This document shows, piece by piece, positions 55,267-64,000 of a DNA stretch of 64,000 nt. How positions within the stretch are numbered: the stretch's first letter is position 1; each line of letters begins with the position of its first letter. Below the pieces are notes generated by a model. The model was not told the DNA's origin, ran no database searches, and saw only the letters and a program-made list of their open reading frames with translations. The stretch is from Methylothermaceae bacteria B42 (GTDB lineage: Bacteria; Pseudomonadota; Gammaproteobacteria; Methylococcales; Methylothermaceae), in the NCBI GenBank assembly GCA_001566965.1, contig LSNW01000023.1, positions 24,311 through 88,310 of the forward strand, written 5' to 3'. Made by a program: the position numbers and the translations under genes.

Positions 55267-57903
55267 TTAGTGTTTTTCGTCCAAAGGTTTGATGGATTCA
55301 TCGGTAGCACTGGCAAAGGCCGGGAGAATGAAAAAGGTACACACCAGGGAGATGAATAACCCTATCCCGAGTAGCTTCCCCATACTGGCAATGCCGGCGT
55401 GGGAAATAAATGCCAGGCTCATAAAGCTAAACATCGTTGTCAGGGCACTGAAGAAGATGCCCCGCGAGGTGCTGGTTGTCAAGATGGAACGCTGGGGTGG
55501 CAATTGCCGCATCCGGTGAACCATGTGGATGCCATTGTCCACGCCAAGGCCGAACAACAGCGGCAGCACAATGATATTGGCGTAATTGAAGGGCAGGTGA
55601 ATGATAGCCGTGACAGCGCCGGTGATTACGGTGGCCATAATCAATGGCAGCAATACCTGGAAGGTTTCCCGGGTATTCCGCAAGATAGCCAGTAGCAACA
55701 CGGTTATCAGAATAATCGCGGTAGCGAATGCTTGGGTGAATGATCCAATGATTACCCGCATGGACTCAATATAAATCACGGGAAGTCCCGTGATATCAGG
55801 ATAGGCTTGGCGCACTTCCCGGACAAATTCACGCACGTTACCCAGTATGTTCATATCCTGGGCTGGCAAAACATCGATACGATAAATGTCGTGTTCGCTC
55901 ACCCAGCGGGCGCGTATATCTTCGGGAAGGTCTTCCACCCCAATGGGCCCGGCTTCAAGACCCTGGCGCATTTTTTCCATGACCTTGGGAAAGGTGCCAA
56001 GAATGGTAAATTCCAGATGGTTAATGCGGGTTTGGCACTGTTTTTGGGGCAGAGCCTGACATTGCTCAATCAATTGCTTGAGTGCGGTTTCCAGGCGGGT
56101 TGCTGTTTCCTCGGTTAATGCCGTGGTTGAAGTTTGTTGTAGTTTTTTTAGAAATGTCTTGAGATCGGTCAAGGAGGTTTTGCCCTTCTGAAGGGTCAGG
56201 GGTTGCTCCAATTGGGGCCCCAAGATCAGCGCCATTTCATCGATAAGCATTAATTTGTCTTCTTGATCTTGAGGAATCAGATCAAAAACAGAAACCGCGG
56301 CTTCAACGGTTGTCAGTTGTTCAAAGCGGTTTTCCAGTATCCGGGTTTCCGCTTCCCCTTCTCCCAGGGCGGTCAAGAACATGGGAGAGGTCTCTTTGGT
56401 GCGTAGCAGCTCCTTGAAGGTTTGCACCGATTCGCTGTTGGGATCGCGAAGATTGACAGGATTGAAATCGACTTCTATGCCGCACAACAGCCCCAGTGAA
56501 ATCAGGGCCAGGAAAAAGGTTGCACGCCGCAAGGATAGATCATGGCGGTAGGGAAACATTGCAACAGATTCGGGCAGAAATAAGGTGCGGGGATTTTTCC
56601 AGCTAGCGGTGGGTTTCAACGGCAGCAGGGTGATCAATGCAGGCATGGCGGCCAGGGTGACAAAGACCACGATGAACATACTGGTGCCCGCAATGATACC
56701 CAGCTCCGAAATGCCCTTATAAGGGGTGGGAATGAAGGCATACAGGGCCAGGGCGGTTGTCACCGCGCATAGAAACAAAGAAGGCGAGACGGTGCGCAGG
56801 CTATGCAGCAATGCTTCTTTGGGTGAATGGTCTTCAAGCCGGTATTCCCGGTAGCGGAGTGCCAGATGGGTCGCATAATCCACGCCCATGCCTATATAGA
56901 GGACAGCAAAAGCCATGGAGATAAGATTGAGTGAACCCACCGCCAGGGCCGCAAAGCCTATCGAATAGGCAAGGCCCAATGCCAAAGTGATCAAGGTGGC
57001 AAGCGCCAATTTCCATGATCGGAAACCAAACAGCAGAGCAAGCAGGACAAGTGCCAAAGAGGCGAGTCCAGCAATTTCGGTCCCCCGGGTAATACTAAGT
57101 AGTTCTTCGTATTCCAAAACCGGTTCGCCGGTCATTTTGACTTGTACAGGGATGCCATCAATAGTGCTGACTTCTTTGATGACACTTTTCAAAGTGGTAA
57201 TTGCCTTTTCCGCGGGCAGCATCAAGGAATGATCCAGGATTGGGGAAATAATCACAAAGTGCTGGGTGAAACCCACGGCGCGTTCGGGTTCAAACAGCAG
57301 TTCCTGCCAGGAAAGCAAGTAGGGCCGGTTTTCCAGGGTGGCTTCGAAAGCGCTGGCAATGCGGTTGGCGACAGGGTCCAGGGAAACTGGCAACTGTTCC
57401 TCGAAACGGAACGCCTTGGACAATAATGAAAGGAGGCTGCGCAGGCTTAATTCGTTATAAAGCTGGGCAATAAACGGCTGCGCCTGAGCCAAATCGTTGA
57501 CCAGATTTTGCAAATCATCGGTTTCAAGATAGAGCAACCCGTACCTATCAAAAAAAGGATGGGTGGTTGGAAGATAAATTGAACGGAACACATCTTTATG
57601 TGGCGCCAATAACTTTTTTAGGCGGCGGGCGGCTTCTTCGCTCACTTCGGCGACGGGGGATTCCACGACCAGCAGAATCGCATCTTTGTCTTGGGGGAAG
57701 ATCCGCTCCAATTGCCGGCGCTTCTTCATAAAAGGCAAGTTGGGATCCAGCATCTTGGTGGTATCCGTATCCACGACTAAATGCGTCGCCGCGTAATAAG
57801 TACTCAACCCGGCGCCCAAGGTCAGCAGCACCATCATCCAAACCGGATGGCTGATAGCCCAGCGGGAGAGATTGAGTAAAGGGCGAAGAAAAGTAGAAAT
57901 CAT
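55267..57903 (-). CDS. hpnN: Hopanoid transporter HpnN (RND superfamily)
   Basis: 878 residues from ATG 57903, overlapping the hpnG stop (ATGA); a TTG at 57915 is less likely. Two repeats of six helices, each following a large periplasmic loop, give the RND/MMPL layout; GVDYATHLALRYRE (first half) and GLGVDNGIHMVHRMRQ (second half) are the central helices. HpnN moves hopanoids to the outer membrane. The gene lies between hpnG and hpnO. Confidence 0.94.
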   Translation of the reverse strand: MISTFLRPLLNLSRWAISHPVWMMVLLTLGAGLSTYYAATHLVVDTDTTKMLDPNLPFMKKRRQLERIFPQDKDAILLVVESPVAEVSEEAARRLKKLLAPHKDVFRSIYLPTTHPFFDRYGLLYLETDDLQNLVNDLAQAQPFIAQLYNELSLRSLLSLLSKAFRFEEQLPVSLDPVANRIASAFEATLENRPYLLSWQELLFEPERAVGFTQHFVIISPILDHSLMLPAEKAITTLKSVIKEVSTIDGIPVQVKMTGEPVLEYEELLSITRGTEIAGLASLALVLLALLFGFRSWKLALATLITLALGLAYSIGFAALAVGSLNLISMAFAVLYIGMGVDYATHLALRYREYRLEDHSPKEALLHSLRTVSPSLFLCAVTTALALYAFIPTPYKGISELGIIAGTSMFIVVFVTLAAMPALITLLPLKPTASWKNPRTLFLPESVAMFPYRHDLSLRRATFFLALISLGLLCGIEVDFNPVNLRDPNSESVQTFKELLRTKETSPMFLTALGEGEAETRILENRFEQLTTVEAAVSVFDLIPQDQEDKLMLIDEMALILGPQLEQPLTLQKGKTSLTDLKTFLKKLQQTSTTALTEETATRLETALKQLIEQCQALPQKQCQTRINHLEFTILGTFPKVMEKMRQGLEAGPIGVEDLPEDIRARWVSEHDIYRIDVLPAQDMNILGNVREFVREVRQAYPDITGLPVIYIESMRVIIGSFTQAFATAIILITVLLLAILRNTRETFQVLLPLIMATVITGAVTAIIHLPFNYANIIVLPLLFGLGVDNGIHMVHRMRQLPPQRSILTTSTSRGIFFSALTTMFSFMSLAFISHAGIASMGKLLGIGLFISLVCTFFILPAFASATDESIKPLDEKH

Positions 57904-58610
57904 GATGGCAAACAAAAGTTGTGGGGCAGTAATCTCCCCCCCGCGCTGGCTAGAGAGGCCCGGGCTTTGGAAAATTGATGGCCCAATGACAGTAGGTCAA
58001 AAATCTGGGTGGGATGCCGGAGTAAGTGTCTTAATAAGCAGGATACAGCAATTCCTCCGCTGTCATCCGTTGCCATCAAAACCGCCTCGGGAATGCCGCT
58101 GTTGGCATGATCGGCAACGGCTCTCAAGGTAACGAAAGGAATATTCTGTTCTTCTGCCCAGCAGGCAAGCGCAGCGCTTTCCATATCCACGGCGATAGCG
58201 CCGGTGGCTGCCTGCAAACTCTGCTTGGATGCCGGTGTGGCAACGATGTCATTACTGGCGGTCAGGGGCTGGGATAGGATGGAAAAAGCATCAGTCAGAA
58301 TGTCTTGAATACGCGCCCGCCAATTCCCATCGACTGCCACGGTTTTGCCTTCCGTGGTGATGAGCTTCTCGGGCAATAACAATTGCCCTGGCTGCAGCGC
58401 ATCCTTCAGCGCGGCGGCGCATCCCCAATTAAGAATGGCGTTGGCGCCTTCATCCTTTAAAGCTTGGGCCGCAGCTACTGCCCGCTGAGGCCCCATTCCC
58501 GAAATTCGGACAGAAATACCAGGCGCCAGGGATAAGGCATCGCCAATTCTGACCTTATGGCGGCAGAGAGACCGGCATTCCGCGGGTAAGGGAACGATAA
58601 TGCCTAGCAC
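57900..58610 (-). CDS. hpnG: Hopanoid-associated nucleosidase/phosphorylase HpnG
   Basis: 236 residues with a GTG start overlapping the shc stop by 7 bp. The fold is a nucleoside-phosphorylase type: GIIVPLPAECRSL, SGMGPQRAVAAAQAL, NWGCAAAL, VDMESAALACWAEEQNIPFVTLRAVADHANSGIPE. It removes adenine from adenosylhopane to yield ribosylhopane. Confidence 0.92.
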   Translation of the reverse strand: MLGIIVPLPAECRSLCRHKVRIGDALSLAPGISVRISGMGPQRAVAAAQALKDEGANAILNWGCAAALKDALQPGQLLLPEKLITTEGKTVAVDGNWRARIQDILTDAFSILSQPLTASNDIVATPASKQSLQAATGAIAVDMESAALACWAEEQNIPFVTLRAVADHANSGIPEAVLMATDDSGGIAVSCLLRHLLRHPTQIFDLLSLGHQFSKARASLASAGGRLLPHNFCLPS

Positions 58611-60562
58611 AGCTCCGTACTATTGCGGTAGCGTGCCAATGCCCACAGGGGAAAGAATTTATCGTAACCGTAATATTTTAAGTAGAAAACCCTCGGGAAA
58701 CCGGGCGCATTAAAATATCTATCCTTCCACAGGCCATCCTCCTGTTGGGTGCGGAGAAGGTAGTCGATGCCGCGTTTGACTGCCCCGCTTTCGGTCTCTC
58801 CGGCGGCCATCAAGCCTAATAGCGCCCACGCCGTATGGCAGGCCATGCTGGCATGGAAGCGTCCGCGAATGGACGGATCGTTTCTGTCTTCATAGCTATC
58901 GTTACTCTCACCCCAGCCGCCGTCTTCCCGTTGGATGCTCTTCAGCCAGAAGACCGCCTTTTGGATGCGGGGATCGTCTGATGGCACCCCGCAACGCTCC
59001 ATGGCTATCAACACCGACCAGGTGCCGTAAATGTAATTGGTGCCCCAGCGCCCAAACCAACTGCCGTCTTCTTCCTGTTCTTTCCAGAGGTAATCCAGGC
59101 AGCGATCCACGACTTGCGCAAAGTACGGGGTTTCATCGGCGAGTTCAGTCAGGAGCATGGCGCAGCGGGCGCTGACATCCACTTCTGGCGGGTCCAGCAA
59201 CGCGCCGTGATCGGCAAAAGGAATATGATTGAGATAATAATAAGTATTATCCGGATCAAAAGCGCCATAACCGCCGTTTTTCGATTGCATGCCGGCAATC
59301 CAGCGCGCGGCCCGCATCGCCGATTCGTGGTGATCCCGGCGCTCGCTTTTGAGCATGCTGCAGGCTACCGCAGCGGTATCATCCACATCGGGGTAATAGG
59401 CATTGTTGAATTGAAACGCCCAGCCGCCACCTTCCAGATGAGGCCGGTAAAAGCGCCAGTCGCCCGGTTCATCGCGTAGTTGCTTGGTGACCAGCCAATC
59501 AAGCGCTTTATTGATAGCCTTATTGATCTCTGACTTATCTTCTTTTTGCGCGCATTCCCATAACGCCAAGGTTGCCAGGCCCGTATCCCATACCGGAGAG
59601 AAACAAGGTTGGGCGTAGGTTTCGTGATCTCTATGGACCAATAGTCGCTGAAGCGCCCGCTTGGCGGATTGCCGCCTGGGGTCCTCGGGAGGAATGCCCA
59701 TGGCGTCCATGGCTTCGTAAGCATTGACCATGGCCGGGAAGATGCCGCCGATGCCGTCTTCGCCGTTGAGCCGTTCCAGGGTCCAATCCAGGGCTTTTTC
59801 CAGCGCCCGTTGGCGGATATGAAAAGGAATCAAAGGTTCCATCCGCCGTCCGATCCGTTCCAGGAAGGCGACAAACTTACCAATGGGATGTTTGACGGAA
59901 GCGAAATAATTCTTTTCTTCTTCCGGGGGGACGGTGAATAATTCCCGAATATCGATTCCCTTGGGGTTCCTGGCTTTGACTTTAAGGGTGCAGAGAATAA
60001 ATAACGGCACCATCACCGTTCTCGACCAATAGGAAACCTTACTCAAATGAAACGGAAACCATCTGGGCAGGAACATGATTTCCGCTGGGATAAAGGGAAC
60101 GCCGCGCCAGGGAATTTGTTGAAACATGGCCAGCATCAACCGGGTGAAGACATTGGCCCGGGCGGCGCCGCCTTTGCTCAGGACGAACTGGCGGGCTTTC
60201 TCCATGTGGGGCGCGTTAGGGGAGTCTCCCGCCAGTTTCAGAGCATAGTAGGCTTTTACGGTACAACTGATATCCCCGTGCCCATCGGTATATAAAGGCC
60301 AGCTTCCATCCTCTTTCTGGCGGGCGCGGATATAATTGGCCAATTTGGCCTGGAGGATTTCATCCACTTCATCCATGTGGTGCATCATCAGGATATATTC
60401 AGAAGGGATGGTGCAGTCCGCTTCCAACTCAAACACCCAATAGCCTTCCGGGTGCTGCAATTCAATGAGCGCTTCACTGGCCCTCGCAATGGCGCGATCC
60501 AACTCGGTCGGAGCTAGTGCCTCGGAGGGAAAGGGCTTTTCCAGAACGGTTGGTTGAGTCAT
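58604..60562 (-). CDS. shc: Squalene-hopene cyclase
   Basis: 652 residues, the usual size. The catalytic DxDDTA-type motif is DVDDTAAVACSML (residues near 395), and several QW-type repeats (QEDGSWPLY, REDGGWGES, QEDGLWKD) are visible. It converts squalene to hopene at the inner membrane. It lies 36 bp after sqs and overlaps hpnG. Confidence 0.97.
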   Translation of the reverse strand: MTQPTVLEKPFPSEALAPTELDRAIARASEALIELQHPEGYWVFELEADCTIPSEYILMMHHMDEVDEILQAKLANYIRARQKEDGSWPLYTDGHGDISCTVKAYYALKLAGDSPNAPHMEKARQFVLSKGGAARANVFTRLMLAMFQQIPWRGVPFIPAEIMFLPRWFPFHLSKVSYWSRTVMVPLFILCTLKVKARNPKGIDIRELFTVPPEEEKNYFASVKHPIGKFVAFLERIGRRMEPLIPFHIRQRALEKALDWTLERLNGEDGIGGIFPAMVNAYEAMDAMGIPPEDPRRQSAKRALQRLLVHRDHETYAQPCFSPVWDTGLATLALWECAQKEDKSEINKAINKALDWLVTKQLRDEPGDWRFYRPHLEGGGWAFQFNNAYYPDVDDTAAVACSMLKSERRDHHESAMRAARWIAGMQSKNGGYGAFDPDNTYYYLNHIPFADHGALLDPPEVDVSARCAMLLTELADETPYFAQVVDRCLDYLWKEQEEDGSWFGRWGTNYIYGTWSVLIAMERCGVPSDDPRIQKAVFWLKSIQREDGGWGESNDSYEDRNDPSIRGRFHASMACHTAWALLGLMAAGETESGAVKRGIDYLLRTQQEDGLWKDRYFNAPGFPRVFYLKYYGYDKFFPLWALARYRNSTELC

Positions 60563-60598
60563 GAGATAGGCCTCTTGTTCGATTGTGTTTTCACTGGT

Positions 60599-61702
60599 TT
60601 ATTCAGGAATAGGGGTCATCGTTGCCGTGCTAAGATCCAGTAATTCTGCTTTTGCAGGACCTGGCAGCCCCAGGCTGGCCAAATGAAAGAGTCCTTTAAG
60701 CAGAGCATCGCTGCGGTGGCACAGACGGGTGGTCAAGACCGTCGCTTTTACGCTGCGGCGCGATATTTTGACTGCATCCGATGCGCTGAAATAAGGGTTC
60801 TGGTGAATTTTTTTCAAGGTCAAAACCGCCATGCCAAGGGCCCAAAGGCAGAAATCCCGCAGCCCGGTTTCATACTCGGGAATCAAAAGGGTGTATTCCA
60901 ATGCGTTGCGAAGATGGCCGTGGGCGATGGCAATCAATTGAGTCAAACCCTCAACGAAACGCGGGTCTTGGTGGCCTGGTGCCAGGTCATTTAAATCAAA
61001 ACCGTGGGCAGAAAAAATATCCTGGGGCAGCCAGCAAACGTCTCTTTGTTTATCGCTCCAAATATCTTTGAGAATATTGGTCATTTGCAGTCCTTGACCG
61101 AAGGAAACCGCTAGCGTCATCATCCTGTCCCGGTGCCTGGCGATAACCGGGGAATAATTGCAAAAGACCCGGGTCAGCATCTCCCCGACTACCCCGGCAA
61201 CGAAATAGCAATAGCGGTTCATCTCCGCCAGATTTTTCAGGCCGGCATGGAGATCTTGATCCTGATAATAAGCCATGCCCTCGCTCATGATATCAATGCA
61301 CTTGACCAGCGCCTTGCGGTCGGCCGACGGGAAGCTGTGGGTAATGGCGATTACCCTTGGAACCTGACGGATAAGTTCATGCTCTGCGGGCAGGGTCTGG
61401 TCGGACAGCAGAGGTGACAGCGCCCTGGAAAATTCAAGCGGGTCTGCTTTTCCCTGGGTCACCAGAATGAACTGTTCGCAAAATTGGCGTTTGGTGGCGT
61501 GGTCTAGGGTAGCCTCGTCCTCAATGGTATCGACTATCCGGCACAGCAAATAGCCGTTGGAAACCACTTGGCATACCGGGCTCGGTAGCTGGGGGATGGT
61601 CAAGGCGAAGGTGCGGGAGACGCCTTCCAGTAACTGAGCTTGGAATGCATCGTCTGACAGTGCATCCAGATTTTCCAGCTTTGTGGATGAAGGACTGCTC
61701 AT
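60599..61702 (-). CDS. sqs: Squalene synthase (presqualene-type, single enzyme)
   Basis: 367 residues with GGGAGG upstream. Aspartate-rich motifs: DTIEDE (D58-E63) and DIWSDKQRD near residue 215, YCYFVAGVVGEMLTRV between them. The enzyme makes squalene from two farnesyl diphosphates; its presence replaces the HpnCDE route. It is the first gene of the hopanoid operon. Confidence 0.9.
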   Translation of the reverse strand: MSSPSSTKLENLDALSDDAFQAQLLEGVSRTFALTIPQLPSPVCQVVSNGYLLCRIVDTIEDEATLDHATKRQFCEQFILVTQGKADPLEFSRALSPLLSDQTLPAEHELIRQVPRVIAITHSFPSADRKALVKCIDIMSEGMAYYQDQDLHAGLKNLAEMNRYCYFVAGVVGEMLTRVFCNYSPVIARHRDRMMTLAVSFGQGLQMTNILKDIWSDKQRDVCWLPQDIFSAHGFDLNDLAPGHQDPRFVEGLTQLIAIAHGHLRNALEYTLLIPEYETGLRDFCLWALGMAVLTLKKIHQNPYFSASDAVKISRRSVKATVLTTRLCHRSDALLKGLFHLASLGLPGPAKAELLDLSTATMTPIPE

Positions 61703-62045
61703 CGCAGATGCCTCCCAACGCAGGATCTGGAATGTAAATTATTTCCAATGAAATTCAGGCGCAGCGTTTCTCCCAACATCCCAAGCATTTTATAGATTTT
61801 GCCAAAACGGTCAAGGAATGTTGTATTTATGTCTAAAATCGTTAAACTAAGGCATCAGATTTATAGTAATTTAGCCACTTAAATTGTGGTTGCCTGGCAA
61901 CAAATTATTTCCACCGAGGGTGGGATTACCTCCGCTGGAGTTTCTTTTGCGGGCAAAACATAGTTAAATACTCAAGTATTTTGGGGCGATATCGAGAGAT
62001 CGGAGCCCTTCACATTTAGCCGAAGAGATAATAGGAGAAGGCGTC
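61703..62045. promoter_or_regulatory. Intergenic control region between sqs and hpnH
   Basis: The 343-bp divergent gap should hold both promoters. An AT-rich region spans 61770-61920. A 16-bp palindrome AAATACTCAAGTATTT (arms 61966-61972 and 61975-61981) lies 64 bp before hpnH and could be an operator. No small gene is seen. Confidence 0.45.
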
Positions 62046-63149
62046 ATGAGCATTCCGTTGCGTCAAAAAATCGCCATTGGCCGATATTTACTCACCCAGA
62101 AAATCAAAGGGGTTACGCGTTATCCCTTGGTGTTGATGTTGGAGCCCTTGTTTCAATGTAATTTGGCCTGTGCCGGTTGCGGCAAGATTGATCATCCCGA
62201 CGATATTCTCAAGCAAAGGCTGAGTGTGGAGGAATGCCTGCAAGCGGTGGATGAGTGCGGCGCGCCAGTGGTTTCCATTCCGGGAGGGGAGCCTTTATTG
62301 CACAAAGAAATGCCTGAAATTGTTCGGGGTATCGTCAGCCGCAAGAAGTTCGTCTATCTATGCACCAATGCCTTGTTGCTGAAGAAACGCATGAAGGATT
62401 ACACCCCTTCTCCTTATTTGACTTTTTCCGTTCACTTGGATGGTTTGAAGGAACGGCATGACGCATCGGTATGTCAGGAAGGTGTATTTGAGCGGGCGGT
62501 GGACGCCATTCGTGAGGCTTTGGGAAAAGGGTTCCGGGTAACGGTGAACTGTACCCTTTTCCAAGGAGAAAGCGCGGAGGAAATTGCCCAATTCCTGGAT
62601 TTTTGCACCGATTTAGGGGTCGAGGCGGTGACCATTTCCCCCGGCTTTCAATATGAGCGCGCGCCGAGGCAAGATGTTTTTATCCGCAATTCCGATACTA
62701 AGGAATTGTTCCGCCGATTGTTCAAGCTGGGCAAAAGCAAGGCCAAAAAATGGCGCTTGAACCATTCTGCCTTTTATCTGGATTTTTTGGCGGGCAACCG
62801 GGCATACGCCTGCACCCCTTGGGGCAATCCCACCCGTAACGTTTTCGGCTGGCAGAAACCTTGTTATTTCCTTTCCGACGAAGGGTATGCGCCGTCTTTT
62901 CAGGCGCTGATGGAAGAAACGCCGTGGGAAAAATACGGCACCTCGAAAAACCCCAAGTGTGCCAACTGCATGGCCCATTGTGGCTATGAACCCACTGCGG
63001 TGGAAGATACCCTGGCGCATCCGCTGCAAGCCGCCTGGGTATCATTATTCGGCCCCCGCACCGAGGGACCGATGGCGCCAGAGCCGGTTCATATGTACGA
63101 AGAAACAGAAGAAACCCGGATTTCCGAACCCGCGGAGGCTATGAAATAA
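62046..63149 (+). CDS. hpnH: Adenosyl-hopene transferase HpnH (radical SAM)
   Basis: 367 residues with GGAGAAG before ATG. Radical SAM cysteines are C38, C42 and C45 (CNLACAGC). SIPGGEPLLH follows as the SAM-contact region, and a C-terminal Cys set (PKCANCMAHCGYEPTA) suggests a second cluster. HpnH adds 5'-deoxyadenosine to hopene, the first step of side-chain synthesis. It is divergent from the sqs operon. Confidence 0.95.
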   Translation: MSIPLRQKIAIGRYLLTQKIKGVTRYPLVLMLEPLFQCNLACAGCGKIDHPDDILKQRLSVEECLQAVDECGAPVVSIPGGEPLLHKEMPEIVRGIVSRKKFVYLCTNALLLKKRMKDYTPSPYLTFSVHLDGLKERHDASVCQEGVFERAVDAIREALGKGFRVTVNCTLFQGESAEEIAQFLDFCTDLGVEAVTISPGFQYERAPRQDVFIRNSDTKELFRRLFKLGKSKAKKWRLNHSAFYLDFLAGNRAYACTPWGNPTRNVFGWQKPCYFLSDEGYAPSFQALMEETPWEKYGTSKNPKCANCMAHCGYEPTAVEDTLAHPLQAAWVSLFGPRTEGPMAPEPVHMYEETEETRISEPAEAMK

Positions 63150-63261
63150 TTCTTCGGTTTTTCCTATTGGCTCGATGCCATTGTCAATGTATTCCGGTTT
63201 TCCTGCCGTGGGGCGACGCGGGATCTTTTACGCGACATCTTCCTGTTCTGCGCGAAGTTCC

Positions 63262-63285
63262 TGCCCGGATATCCCTATCCGGGCA
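63262..63285. repeat. Hairpin in the hpnH-tnpA gap
   Basis: A perfect 9-bp stem TGCCCGGAT/ATCCGGGCA (63262-63270 with 63277-63285), loop six. No U run follows. The 348-bp gap 63150-63497 holds this hairpin, the repeat at 63331-63356 and the right part of the IS element. Confidence 0.6.
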
Positions 63286-63330
63286 CTCGACCTACTGCTA
63301 AAGTCCACTGGACTTTTCGGTTCGGCCTGC

Positions 63331-63356
63331 CCCTGGAGGTTTGATGGCGGCCATCC
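63331..63356. repeat. Dispersed repeat unit, copy 2
   Basis: This 26-bp stretch (CCCTGGAGGTTTGATGGCGG and onward) matches 22727-22752 with four differences. Two copies 40 kb apart, both intergenic, show it is a genome-dispersed family. Confidence 0.6.
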
Positions 63357-63432
63357 AAGTTACCAGCATCCACGCAAGAAAGACCCGAATACTCAGCAAT
63401 ATCCAATCGTCATAATATTTCCTGTGAATACT

Positions 63433-63966
63433 CCACCGGCTAAAAGCCGGTGGCTTCGGGTTACGGCTGAAAGCCGGTCATTTCGCCTAAAGGCAATTTA
63501 CAGCACACTGAAATCATCATCGGGTTCATCCGGCTTCTGATTCTTTATGTACTCCTTCCAGACTTCGTCCGTCACGTTACCACTGGAAGCTACCCAGTAT
63601 CCTCTGGCCCACAAATGTTGCCCCCAGTATCTCTTCCTCAGCGAAGAAAACTCTGCCAATAATTTGTGTGAACTTTTCCCCTTGAGAAATTGCACTGCTT
63701 TCGATACCGACAAATTGGGCGGGATGCCTATCAGTATATGCACATGATCCCGGTTGATCGAACCCGCATAGATGATCATCTCCTTGCTACGCGCTATCTC
63801 TCGAAGCAATTCTCGGCAGCGCAACCCAACATCACCTCCCAAAATCGGATAACGGTACTTCGTCACCCAGACCAAGTGGTACTTGCAATCCCATATCGTA
63901 TGGCCGCCGTGCTTGTAATTCTGCATGGCGTCAAGCTTACCACCCCATCCCTGCCGCCTAAAGGCG
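63433..63966 (-). mobile_element. IS200/IS605-type insertion element (tnpA only)
   Basis: TnpA is bounded by short hairpins: on the 63433 side an 8-bp stem CCACCGGC/GCCGGTGG (63433-63453), a CGGCT/AGCCG stem (63464-63476) and GCCT/AGGC (63485-63494); on the other side CGCC/GGCG (63955-63966). Such subterminal hairpins are where Y1 transposases bind. No tnpB/IscB accessory gene is present in the visible part. Exact ends are not determined. Confidence 0.75.
63498..63926 (-). CDS. tnpA: IS200/IS605 family transposase TnpA
   Basis: 142 residues, full length for a Y1 HUH transposase. HVH (H61-H63, in DHVHILI) is the metal-binding motif and Tyr126 in YIKNQ is the expected nucleophile. Transposes single-stranded DNA. 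All key residues are intact, so it may be active. Confidence 0.93.
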   Translation of the reverse strand: MQNYKHGGHTIWDCKYHLVWVTKYRYPILGGDVGLRCRELLREIARSKEMIIYAGSINRDHVHILIGIPPNLSVSKAVQFLKGKSSHKLLAEFSSLRKRYWGQHLWARGYWVASSGNVTDEVWKEYIKNQKPDEPDDDFSVL

Positions 63967-64000
63967 TGGGATTTACGGATCCCCTATCGGGGACTTTAAA

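Noticed and set aside
63175..63540. 121-residue plus-strand frame after hpnH
   Set aside because: Built from the hairpin, dispersed repeat and IS end.
1..64000. tRNA, rRNA genes or CRISPR array
   Set aside because: No clover-leaf genes or regularly spaced repeats were seen in the intergenic stretches read by eye; a covariance search could not be run.

Overview
The window is chromosomal DNA of an aerobic gammaproteobacterium. The gene order rpoE-rseA-rseB-mucD-lepA-lepB-DUF4845-rnc-era-recO-pdxJ is typical of the class. A complete hopanoid locus, repeated copper-handling genes and a glycogen cassette would fit a type I methanotroph (Methylococcales). That assignment is inference: no methane monooxygenase or other diagnostic gene lies in the window.

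Layout. 1-3.6 kb: 3' end of rsmE, a secreted tail-collar-like protein, an SPFH membrane protein and an SLC13/RCK transporter. 3.6-10.2 kb: glycogen and maltodextrin genes, with glgA-glgB divergent from glgC-malQ. 10.2-13.7 kb: a TPR lipoprotein-like protein and the AmmeMemoRadiSam triad (amrA-amrB divergent from amrS). 13.7-16.1 kb: nadB flanked by three MITE-like repeats and a 21-G tract. 16.1-26.3 kb: the sigma-E/envelope-stress operon followed by housekeeping genes. 26.3-31.5 kb: a coiled-coil membrane protein, a diguanylate cyclase, dusA and a multi-PAS/PP2C phosphatase. 31.5-36.1 kb: a copper module made of an HMA chaperone, an HMA-TauE/SafE-cupredoxin fusion and a CopA ATPase.

36.1-42.8 kb: a DUF502 protein, a small conserved-looking protein, a predicted C-rich-loop small RNA on the minus strand, a DUF255/DsbD-like fusion, a metallophosphoesterase and rimO. 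42.8-44 kb: a nucleotidyltransferase and a ParE-type toxin-antitoxin pair. 44-48 kb: a tightly coupled operon of arginine decarboxylase, a beta-hydroxyacid dehydrogenase and an AlkB-like di-iron hydroxylase. 48-50.3 kb: trpS, a DUF1992 protein, an unlisted 34-residue membrane protein with its own promoter, Fur-like box and terminator, and a DUF99 protein. 50.4-63.1 kb: the hopanoid locus (MlaC/HpnM-like gene, then copC-copD, then sqs-shc-hpnG-hpnN-hpnO on the minus strand and hpnH on the plus strand). 63.4-64 kb: an IS200/IS605-type element.

How the genes fit together. Sqs makes squalene, Shc cyclises it, HpnH adds adenosine, HpnG removes adenine, HpnO aminates the side chain, and HpnN with the MlaC-like protein moves the lipid to the outer membrane. 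CopA, the fusion protein, the HMA chaperone and CopCD handle copper in cytoplasm and periplasm. The two most interesting new signals are both on the minus strand in gaps: the predicted small RNA at about 37264-37398 and the iron-regulated-looking miniature gene at 49309-49599.
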